Shown here piece after piece: positions 56,950 through 64,000 of a stretch of DNA of 64,000 nucleotides. Under the pieces are notes generated by a model that saw only the letters and a program-made list of their open reading frames with translations, did not search any database and had not been told where the DNA came from. Origin of the DNA: Actinomycetota bacterium. GTDB lineage: Bacteria > Actinomycetota > CADDZG01 > JAHWKV01. The DNA lies in the NCBI GenBank assembly GCA_019347715.1, contig JAHWKU010000003.1:1-64000 (forward strand), in the 5' to 3' direction. Positions within the stretch are counted from its first letter, which is position 1, and each line of letters opens with the position of its first letter. The translations under genes were made by a program, and so were the position numbers.

Positions 56950-58362
56950 ATGACAGAGACCTTCGATCTAGCGATCCTCGGTGGAGGGAATGCCGGATAT
57001 GCCTGCGCGCTGCGGGCGGCACAGCTCGGCCTCTCGGTGGTCCTCGTCGAGCAGGACAAGGTCGGGGGGACTTGCCTGCATAGAGGCTGCATCCCAACCA
57101 AGGCCCTTCTTCACTCCGCCGACGTCATGGAGGAGATCCGCAGGGCCGGCGACTTCGGTGTGCTCGTCGATGCCGAGCCTCAGGTCGACTGGGGCAAGGT
57201 GCAGTCCTACAAGGGAAGCGTCGTAACCAAGCTCTTCAAAGGCCTTCAGGGCGTGATCAAAGCGCGAGGCGTGACGACGATCAACGGTGAAGGCAAGTTC
57301 GGCGGGCCTGGGATCATCGAGGTAGAAGGCAGAGAGCCGATCCGGGCTAAAGCCGTTGTTCTGGCGAGCGGCTCTTACGCCAAGAGCCTTCCGTTCATCG
57401 AGATCGATGGAAAGGCATTCATCACTTCGGATCACGCATTGGAACTGGATTCCATTCCTTCTTCGGTGATCGTGATCGGGGCAGGAGCGGTCGGGCTGGA
57501 GTTCGCAAGCATCTACCACTCCTTCGGGGCCGAGGTGACCGTGCTGGAGGCTCTGCCGCGCCTGGCTCCAGGAGAGGATGAAGAAGTCTCGAAGGAACTG
57601 ACGCGCCAATTCCAAAAACGCGGCATCAAGGCTTTTGCCGGCGTCAAGGTAACCGAAGCCAAAGCCGACGGCGATAACGCCACCGTTACCTTTGAGAGAG
57701 ATGGAAAGACCGAGAGCGTCACCGCGGAACGGTGTCTCGTTGCGGTCGGCCGGGGGCCGCGCTCGGAAGGCCTCGGTTATGAAGAAGCCGGTGTGAAGCT
57801 GGACCGCGGTTTTGTTGTCACCGACGCAAGCTGCCACACGTCTGTCGACGGGGTGTGGGCGGTTGGAGATCTCATCACTCAGCCGGACCTAGGACTCCCG
57901 TTTCCTCACTTCCAGCTTGCGCACGTCGCTTTTGCCGAGGGAGTTCACGTTGCCGAACAGATTGCAGGAGTCGAGACCGTGGGGGTGAACTATCCGGGCG
58001 TCCCGCGGTGCACCTACTCATACCCGGAGATGGCTTCTGTGGGCTTGACCGAACAGCAGGCCAAGGATGCCGGCCACGAGGTCGAGACGGCCAAGTTTCA
58101 ATGGGCAGCATCGGGCAAGGCGACGATCCTCGGCGAGACCACTGGGTTCGTAAAGGTGGTCACCGAGAAGGAAGGCAAGGTTCTCGGTATTCACATGATC
58201 GGTCCGAGAGTGACCGAACTGATATCGGAGGCCCAGCTGATCACGAACTGGGAGGCATTCCCCGCTGAAGTCGCATCGCTTTTCCATCCTCACCCAACCC
58301 TCTCAGAAGCCCTCGGTGAGACGATGCTCCACCTGGCAGGCAAGCAGCTCCACGGCGCCTAG
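56950..58362 (+). CDS. lpd: Dihydrolipoamide dehydrogenase
   Basis: The 470-residue FAD/NAD-dependent enzyme is the E3 of 2-oxo-acid dehydrogenase complexes. It has the FAD Rossmann loop LGGGNAGYACA, the redox disulfide GTCLHRGCIPTKALL (Cys-x4-Cys), a second GAGAVGLEFA loop and the C-terminal HPHPTLSEALGE with the catalytic His. ATG at 56950 fits. aceE lies downstream, separated by an aminoacylase-like gene; no E2 gene is in the window. Confidence 0.95.
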   Translation: MTETFDLAILGGGNAGYACALRAAQLGLSVVLVEQDKVGGTCLHRGCIPTKALLHSADVMEEIRRAGDFGVLVDAEPQVDWGKVQSYKGSVVTKLFKGLQGVIKARGVTTINGEGKFGGPGIIEVEGREPIRAKAVVLASGSYAKSLPFIEIDGKAFITSDHALELDSIPSSVIVIGAGAVGLEFASIYHSFGAEVTVLEALPRLAPGEDEEVSKELTRQFQKRGIKAFAGVKVTEAKADGDNATVTFERDGKTESVTAERCLVAVGRGPRSEGLGYEEAGVKLDRGFVVTDASCHTSVDGVWAVGDLITQPDLGLPFPHFQLAHVAFAEGVHVAEQIAGVETVGVNYPGVPRCTYSYPEMASVGLTEQQAKDAGHEVETAKFQWAASGKATILGETTGFVKVVTEKEGKVLGIHMIGPRVTELISEAQLITNWEAFPAEVASLFHPHPTLSEALGETMLHLAGKQLHGA

Positions 58363-58393
58363 TGGGCCGTATTAGCAGGTCGGAGGGCCATTA

Positions 58394-60004
58394 GTGCCGA
58401 TCGATCTTCTGATCCGCGGCGGCACCATCTATGACGGTACCGGCGGGGAACCGTTCGTCGGCGACGTGGCGGTTACCGGAGACGAGATCTCGGCAGTGCG
58501 AACTGTGGAGGAGATCGAAGCCTTGGAGGTAATCGACGCGACGGGCCTAGCGGTTGCCCCCGGCTTCATCAACATGCTGAGCCACTCCTGGTTCTCGATA
58601 CTTCACGATCCAAGGTCTCTTGGTGAGCTGAAGCAGGGCGTGACCACCCAGGTCATGGGTGAGGGCTGGTCGATGGGTCCGATCAACGAATCGATGCGTG
58701 AGCTCATGCTCCAAATGAAGGGAGCACTCGAGGTCGAAGTTGAGTGGACCAGGCTTTCGGAGTATCTGGCCCACGTCGAGAAAAGGGGAGCTTCCCAAAA
58801 CGTCGCATCATTCATAGGCGCCACCACGCTTCGCATCTACGCACTGGGCTACGAAAACCGCCCGGCGACTCCATCCGAGCTGGATGTGATGAAGGCGTTC
58901 ACCGAAGAAGAGATGGCCGAAGGTGCCCTCGGTATCGGTTCCGCCCTGATTTACTCCCCAGGTTCGTACGCGTCGACCGAAGAGCTGATCGAGATTTCCA
59001 AGGCGGCCTCCAAGTACGACGGTAAGTACATCTCTCACTTGAGGAGCGAGGGCAATGAGTTTCTTGAGAGCCTCGGGGAGCTGTTGCGCATCGCGCGAGA
59101 AGCAGAAATTCCTTCAGAGGTGTGGCACCTAAAGGCCGCCGGGAAGAACAACTGGGACAAGATCGATCAGGTCATCGAGATCATCGAGGAGGCCCGGGGC
59201 CAGGGAGAACCGATTACCGCCGACATGTATCCATACACTGCCGGAGCGACGTCACTGGGAGCGGCCATTCCTCCATGGTTCCACGAGGGTGGATTCGAAA
59301 GACTCCTCGAAAATATTAGGGACGAGACGACACGGAAGCAGATCCGACTCGCGATCGAGGATTCGGAAGCTGGTTGGGAAAACCTCTACAAGGGATGCGA
59401 TGGCCCGGAGAACATCCTCATCCTCGGAGTACAGAAAGAAGAACTGAAGTCCTATGAAGGGAAGAGCCTTGCCCGGATCGCGGAAACCCAGGGCAAAGAC
59501 CCCATCGAGTGTCTGATGGACCTCGTCCTCGATGCCGGGACCAGGGTGTCAGCTGCGTACTTCATGATGAGCGAGGACAACGTAAGAAAGCAGATGGCGC
59601 TGCCGTGGGTCTCTTTCGGTTCTGATGCTCTGTCCATGGCTCCCGAAGGCGCATTTCTCGAGTTTCAGACTCATCCCCGGTCCTACGGGACATTCGCTCG
59701 GGTGCTCGGCCATTACGTCCGTGACGAGGGCGTGGTTTCGATGCAGGAGGCCATCAGACGGTTGACGAGCCTTCCGGCGGAGACGATGGGTTTCGAACGC
59801 AGAGGTCTGCTGAGGGAGGGTTACTTCGCTGACATCGCCATATTCGACCCGCAGGTGATCGACGACACTTCCAATTATGAGAATCCCCACAGCTATGCGA
59901 TTGGGGTGAATCACGTAATCGTCAACGGGAAGGTCGCCCTGCGGGATGGAGAGTTCGCGGGCAATCTTGCCGGCCGCGCGTTATACGGACCGGGCAAGCG
60001 CTGA
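58394..60004 (+). CDS. Amidohydrolase of the N-acyl-D-amino-acid deacylase family
   Basis: The 536-residue TIM-barrel amidohydrolase has the family start LLIRGGTIYDGTGGEPFVGDVAV, KYISHLRSEG, VWHLKAAGKNNW and WVSFGSDALSMAPEG. The HxH pair that characterised D-aminoacylases use for one metal is replaced by GFINMLSHSW, and the usual GNCG cysteine block reads MGEGWSMGP. Later His (SHLR, WHLK) and the Asp of GSDA remain, so only the second metal site is conserved. This variant subfamily is recognisable; its substrate is uncertain. GTG start with GGAGGG upstream. Confidence 0.78.
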   Translation: MPIDLLIRGGTIYDGTGGEPFVGDVAVTGDEISAVRTVEEIEALEVIDATGLAVAPGFINMLSHSWFSILHDPRSLGELKQGVTTQVMGEGWSMGPINESMRELMLQMKGALEVEVEWTRLSEYLAHVEKRGASQNVASFIGATTLRIYALGYENRPATPSELDVMKAFTEEEMAEGALGIGSALIYSPGSYASTEELIEISKAASKYDGKYISHLRSEGNEFLESLGELLRIAREAEIPSEVWHLKAAGKNNWDKIDQVIEIIEEARGQGEPITADMYPYTAGATSLGAAIPPWFHEGGFERLLENIRDETTRKQIRLAIEDSEAGWENLYKGCDGPENILILGVQKEELKSYEGKSLARIAETQGKDPIECLMDLVLDAGTRVSAAYFMMSEDNVRKQMALPWVSFGSDALSMAPEGAFLEFQTHPRSYGTFARVLGHYVRDEGVVSMQEAIRRLTSLPAETMGFERRGLLREGYFADIAIFDPQVIDDTSNYENPHSYAIGVNHVIVNGKVALRDGEFAGNLAGRALYGPGKR

Positions 60005-60050
60005 GGTGTCAAACTAGAGGTTCGCTAGCCGGAACCGAGGTGATTTTGTA

Positions 60051-62753
60051 GTGCCGTACGACGTTTTTAAAGATCAGCTTCCTGATCCCTATCCACAAGA
60101 GACGGCAGAGTGGCTCCAGGCGCTAAACGACGTCATTCAGTATCAAGGAAAGGCGAGGGCGCGCCACCTGCTGCATCGCATCCTGCTCAGCGCCCGCCAG
60201 CGACAGATCGGCCTTCCGTCGCTTGTGCAGACGGACTACGTGAACACGATTCCTCCGGAGCAGGAGCCCTATTACCCAGGCAATGAAGAGCTCGAGTTCC
60301 GGATCCGCCAGATCATCAGGTGGAATGCAGCGGCGACCGTCCTTCGGGCAAACAAGCTGCAGGTCGGCATCGGGGGCCACCTTGCTACATACGCTTCTGC
60401 AGCCGGCCTGTACGAAGTCGGCTTCAACCATTTCTTCCGCGGCAAGGATCACCCCGGCGGAGGAGATCAGATCTTCTTCCAGGGTCACGCCGCCCCCGGC
60501 ATCTATGCCCGCGCTTATTTGGAGGGAAGACTGTCGGAGAGTGATCTCGACTACTTCCGGATGGAGGCGATGCACAAGGGCCTCTCTTCCTATCCGCACC
60601 CGAGACTCATGCCGAAATTCTGGGAGTTCCCAACCGTCTCGATGGGATTGGGCGCGATCAATGCCGTCTATCAGGCGCGGTTCAACAAGTATTTGTCACA
60701 CCGCGGGATAGCCGACAGCGCCGATCAGAGGGTGTGGGCATTTCTCGGTGACGGTGAGATGGACGAACCGGAGTCGACCGGAGCCCTGCACCTGGCTTCC
60801 CACGAGCGCCTGGATAACCTCATCTTCGTAATCAACTGCAATCTCCAGCGCCTGGACGGACCGGTCCGAGGAAACGGCAAGATCATCCAGGAGCTCGAGC
60901 GGGTCTTCAGGGGGGCCGGATGGCACGTCATCAAGGTGGTCTGGGGCAGGGAGTGGGATGAGCTTCTCGCCCGCGACGTCGACGGGGTTCTCGTTAACAA
61001 GATGAACAGCACCCTCGACGGGGAATTTCAGCGCTATTCCGTCGAGAGCGGCGGTTACATCAGGGATCACTTCTTCGGTCCGGATCCGAGACTCAAGCAA
61101 CTGGTCTCACATCTGTCCGACGACGACCTATGGCGTTTGAAGCGCGGCGGTCACGATTACCGAAAAGTGTTCGGCGCGTATCAGGTTGCAACCGAGCTCA
61201 AGGATGCTCCGACAGTGATCCTCGCCAAGACCGTGAAGGGCTGGGCCCTCGGCCCCGAGGTGGAGGCCCGAAACGCCACCCACCAGATCAAAAAGATGAA
61301 TGAAGCCGAGTTCAAGGCTTTCGCCGATCGTCTCAACATCGAGATCAGCGACAAACAGCTAAAGGGAGACGAGGTTCCCTATTACCATCCAGGGAGGCAC
61401 TCAGACGAGGTGCAGTACATCCTCGACAATCGAAGACGGCTTGGAGGATTTCTTCCAGAGCGCCGCGTCAAGCCTGCGCCGCTCAACCTGCCGGACAAGA
61501 AGATCTACGAGACATTCGATCAGGGGACCGAGGAGAAGAAACAAGAGGTCTCCACCACGATGGCGTTCGTCCGTCTGCTCAGAGACCTTCTGCGCGACAA
61601 GGAAATGGGAGAGAGAGTCGTCCCGATCATTCCAGACGAAGCCAGGACCTTCGGAATGGAGTCGCTGTTCAAGGATTTCAAGATCTACTCGCCGATGGGG
61701 CAGCTGTACGAGCCCGTTGATGCCCAGATGCTCTTGTCTTATTCGGAGGCCCGCGAGGGCCAGATCCTAGAGGAAGGGATCACCGAGGCCGGCAGCATGG
61801 CATCGTTCACCGCAGCTGGGACTTCTTACTCGACCCACGGCGAGCACATGATCCCGTTCTTCATGTTCTATTCGATGTTCGGGTTCCAAAGAGTTGGGGA
61901 CCTGATCTGGGCTTTCGCCGATGCGCGCGGCCGCGGATTCCTTCTTGGCTGCACTGCGGGAAGGACATCGCTGAATGGAGAAGGCCTTCAGCATGCCGAC
62001 GGGCACAGTCAGCTATTGGCATCGGTCGTTCCCAACTGCAAGGCATACGATCCCGCCTTCGCATACGAAACTGCAACGATCGTGGGAAATGGTCTGAAGA
62101 GGATGATCGACGACGGCGAAGACATCTTCTATTACCTCACGCTCTACAACGAGAACTATGTGCAGCTTCCGAAGCCGGAAGGTTCGGACGAAGGAATCCT
62201 CAAAGGGATCTATCGCCTTTCCTCCGGGCCCGATGGAAAGAAGCACCGCGTGCAGCTGCTCGGAAGCGGAACAATCCTTGCCACCGAGGTGATGAGGGCC
62301 CAAGCCATGCTCGCCGAAGACTGGGATGTGAGCGCGGACGTGTGGAGCGTCACGAGTTACAAGGCCCTTCGGGAAGAGGCTATGGAGACTGAGAGGTGGA
62401 ATCGTCTGCATCCTGAGGAACCGGAGCGAACCCCATTCTTGAAGGAAGCAATGAACGGCTCCGATGGTCCGGTGATCGCGGCATCGGACTGGATAAAGGC
62501 GGTTCCGGATCAGATCTCGCGATGGATACCAGGACCCTTCACCGCCCTTGGGACCGATGGGTTCGGCCGAAGCGATACCAGGGAGAGCCTAAGAAGGTTC
62601 TTCGAGATTGACGCGGAGCACATCGTTGTCGCGGCGCTCTCTGCTCTGGCGAGGGCGGGAGAGGCCAAACCCGAGCGAGTAACCGAGGCCATCGAGAAAT
62701 ACGAAATCGGTACCGATCGCCCCGATCCCAGGTTGAACGAACCAAAGGGCTAG
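60051..62753 (+). CDS. aceE: Pyruvate dehydrogenase E1, homodimeric AceE type
   Basis: The 900-residue enzyme decarboxylates pyruvate and passes acetyl groups to lipoyl E2. Thiamine-diphosphate motif: [15 protein letters not shown] ... [14 protein letters not shown]. Other AceE blocks are [38 protein letters not shown] and [18 protein letters not shown]. The length and pattern are those of actinobacterial and proteobacterial single-chain E1 rather than alpha2beta2. GTG at 60051 with AGGTGAT upstream. Confidence 0.97.
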   Translation: MPYDVFKDQLPDPYPQETAEWLQALNDVIQYQGKARARHLLHRILLSARQRQIGLPSLVQTDYVNTIPPEQEPYYPGNEELEFRIRQIIRWNAAATVLRANKLQVGIGGHLATYASAAGLYEVGFNHFFRGKDHPGGGDQIFFQGHAAPGIYARAYLEGRLSESDLDYFRMEAMHKGLSSYPHPRLMPKFWEFPTVSMGLGAINAVYQARFNKYLSHRGIADSADQRVWAFLGDGEMDEPESTGALHLASHERLDNLIFVINCNLQRLDGPVRGNGKIIQELERVFRGAGWHVIKVVWGREWDELLARDVDGVLVNKMNSTLDGEFQRYSVESGGYIRDHFFGPDPRLKQLVSHLSDDDLWRLKRGGHDYRKVFGAYQVATELKDAPTVILAKTVKGWALGPEVEARNATHQIKKMNEAEFKAFADRLNIEISDKQLKGDEVPYYHPGRHSDEVQYILDNRRRLGGFLPERRVKPAPLNLPDKKIYETFDQGTEEKKQEVSTTMAFVRLLRDLLRDKEMGERVVPIIPDEARTFGMESLFKDFKIYSPMGQLYEPVDAQMLLSYSEAREGQILEEGITEAGSMASFTAAGTSYSTHGEHMIPFFMFYSMFGFQRVGDLIWAFADARGRGFLLGCTAGRTSLNGEGLQHADGHSQLLASVVPNCKAYDPAFAYETATIVGNGLKRMIDDGEDIFYYLTLYNENYVQLPKPEGSDEGILKGIYRLSSGPDGKKHRVQLLGSGTILATEVMRAQAMLAEDWDVSADVWSVTSYKALREEAMETERWNRLHPEEPERTPFLKEAMNGSDGPVIAASDWIKAVPDQISRWIPGPFTALGTDGFGRSDTRESLRRFFEIDAEHIVVAALSALARAGEAKPERVTEAIEKYEIGTDRPDPRLNEPKG

Positions 62754-62790
62754 TCTTTCCAGTGCCCACTAGGCGGCCCCGGGGGACGAC

Positions 62791-64000
62791 TTGCCAGACC
62801 TGACCGAGGACAAGACCGAACTGCACATCTCTCTTCCCACTGGGACGGTCACGTTTCTGATGACCGACGTGGAGGGCTCGACGAAACTCTGGGAAGCCGA
62901 TCCCGAGGCGATGGGAGTTGCGACCGGTCGCCTCGACGATCTCTTGACGGAGAAGATTTCAGCTTTCGGGGGGCTTCTGCCACGGGATCAGGGGGAGGGC
63001 GACAGCCTGATCGCGGTGTTCACTCGTTCTACGGATGCAGCCCGATGTGCTTTGGAGATACAGAAGGCGATCGCAGAAGAACTATGGCCTTCCGACATCC
63101 TCATGAAAGTGAGGATGGCTCTTCACTCCGGAGAGGCTGAGGTTCGAAAAGGTAATTATCACGGCCCAGCGTTGAACCGATGCGCGCGCATCAGAGATCT
63201 TGCTCATGGGGGCCAGGTTTTGATCTCTGAGATTGCGCACAATCTGATCCGAGAACAGCTCCCTGCTGAAGCGATCGTCGACGATCTCGGAATTCACGCT
63301 CTCAAGGACTTAAGGGAACCAGAGCACATCTATCAGCTCGGCCTCGAGTCTTTGCCGAGAGAATTCCCTCCTCTTCGTTCGGTCTCGGTCGCAAAGAGCA
63401 ACCTTCCTCATCAGCTGACAACCTTCGTTGGACGCGCGTCTGCCCTTGACGAGATACCGCAGGCTCTTACGCGTTCGAGACTGGTGACTCTCACGGGACC
63501 CGGCGGCACCGGCAAGACCAGGCTCTCTCAGGAGGTCGGCCGGAGGGTCCTCGATCGTTTCCGCGACGGGGTGTGGCTGGTCGAGCTGGCATCCGTTCCG
63601 GTAGGCGGGCTGGTCGTGCAGGCCGTGTCGGGCGTTCTCGGGGTGAGAGAAGAACCAGGAAGACCGATGGACGAAACGCTCTCGGGGCACCTTCGCGAGG
63701 CCGAGATGCTCATCATCCTCGATAACTGCGAACACCTGATCGAAGCCGCCTCGCAGCTGGCCAACACGATTCTCCGCGCCGCCCCGGAAGTCCGTATTTT
63801 GGCTACGAGCAGGGAAGCCCTTCGAGTTCCTGGAGAGGTGGTCTGGGCCCTTCCTCCCTTGAGCCATCCGGTTCCGGAAGACTCGACTCCGGAGCTTCTC
63901 GACCAATACGAAGCGCCGAAGTTGTTCGTCGACCGGGCCTTTTCTGCCAACCCGGGATTCGCCCTAAATAGTGAGAACGCTCCTTTCGTGGCGGAGATAT
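62791..64000 (+). CDS. Class III adenylate cyclase fused to AAA/NB-ARC-like ATPase (3' end outside window)
   Basis: The frame from TTG at 62791 stays open to the window end (403 codons). Residues ~17-180 form a class III nucleotidyl cyclase: GTVTFLMTDVEGSTKLWE holds the first metal Asp and EGDSLIAVF the second, with GPALNRCARIRDLAHGGQVLIS as the C-terminal block. An ATPase domain follows with a Walker A GPGGTGKTRL (~241), LIILDNCEHL (Walker B) and LATSREALRVPGE, the pattern of AfsR/LuxR-type STAND regulators. Such proteins combine second-messenger and ATPase control. The TTG has GGGGGA upstream and no earlier start after a TAG at 62770. Confidence 0.88.
   Translation, partial: MPDLTEDKTELHISLPTGTVTFLMTDVEGSTKLWEADPEAMGVATGRLDDLLTEKISAFGGLLPRDQGEGDSLIAVFTRSTDAARCALEIQKAIAEELWPSDILMKVRMALHSGEAEVRKGNYHGPALNRCARIRDLAHGGQVLISEIAHNLIREQLPAEAIVDDLGIHALKDLREPEHIYQLGLESLPREFPPLRSVSVAKSNLPHQLTTFVGRASALDEIPQALTRSRLVTLTGPGGTGKTRLSQEVGRRVLDRFRDGVWLVELASVPVGGLVVQAVSGVLGVREEPGRPMDETLSGHLREAEMLIILDNCEHLIEAASQLANTILRAAPEVRILATSREALRVPGEVVWALPPLSHPVPEDSTPELLDQYEAPKLFVDRAFSANPGFALNSENAPFVAEI

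Noticed and set aside
1..64000. tRNA, rRNA, riboswitch or CRISPR elements
   Set aside because: Gaps between genes are short and none contained a cloverleaf, conserved RNA motif or spaced repeats that I could recognise by eye.

Overview
The window is a dense bacterial chromosome segment with more than 60 protein genes, almost no intergenic space, no rRNA or tRNA gene that I could see, no CRISPR array and no transposase. Several features suggest an actinobacterium, probably a deep-branching uncultivated lineage: a complete mce lipid-import operon (mlaF, two yrbE, mceA-F, Mce-associated protein); the trio MSMEG_4193-type phosphatase / DUF3090 / SCO1664-type protein; an Lhr-type helicase and a Nei with an MPEGDTV start; a homodimeric-type AceE; frequent GTG and TTG starts; and candidate leaderless promoters (TAGAAT seven bases before ATG). 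GC looks close to 60%, lower than in typical Streptomyces or Mycobacterium. Placement is inference from gene content only.

Layout. 1-2630: the 3' end of an Lhr-like helicase, a Nei-type DNA glycosylase, a small P-loop kinase-like ATPase and a small unknown protein. 2635-6630 (minus): fumC, a FIST sensor protein and otsA in one operon. 6713-9507: the MSMEG_4193 / DUF3090 / SCO1664 set, split by an opposite-strand SDR protein. 9521-14406: a secreted TIM-barrel protein, an acetyl-CoA-synthetase-like enzyme, a small unknown protein, MscL with a zinc-ribbon tail and an alpha/beta hydrolase. 14581-17988: a CoA-ester lyase, acyl-CoA dehydrogenase, VOC epimerase-like and MaoC hydratase operon ending in a receiver-like small protein. 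It resembles itaconate/leucine or ethylmalonyl-CoA pathway sets, and a perfect palindrome lies just before it. 17985-22846: CBS protein, long coiled-coil protein, hppD and an aldo/keto reductase. 22885-26530: two half-size ABC exporters.

26531-28230 is the only disordered stretch. Three direct repeats match the 3' end of paaD, and they bound two small inserts holding short ORFs, an Rhs-repeat scrap and a lipoprotein gene. 28217-31926 (minus): tetR-paaA-dinB-paaB-paaC-paaD, the phenylacetyl-CoA epoxidase genes with an unexpected DinB-like gene inside. 32005-38746: nth, DUF72, an FMN-dependent hydroxy-acid oxidase, DUF2207, a hydrolase, a membrane-anchored cupredoxin and a DMT transporter.

38752-50141 (minus) is a twelve-gene mce operon that runs on into a luciferase-like oxidoreductase and an alpha/beta hydrolase. 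Diverging from it (50223-54367) are paired acyl-CoA dehydrogenases and a DrrAB-like ABC transporter. Then follow ygfZ, a membrane-fused molybdopterin oxidoreductase, lpd, an amidohydrolase of the D-aminoacylase family, aceE, and the 5' part of an adenylate cyclase-ATPase regulator cut by the window end.

Taken together the genes describe an aerobic heterotroph living on lipids, aromatic acids and organic acids. Lipids enter through the Mce system and are oxidised by FadE-type enzymes. Phenylacetate and tyrosine-derived hydroxyphenylpyruvate are opened by oxygenases. Carbon reaches acetyl-CoA and the TCA cycle through the Acs-like enzyme, the CoA-ester lyase, pyruvate dehydrogenase and fumarase.
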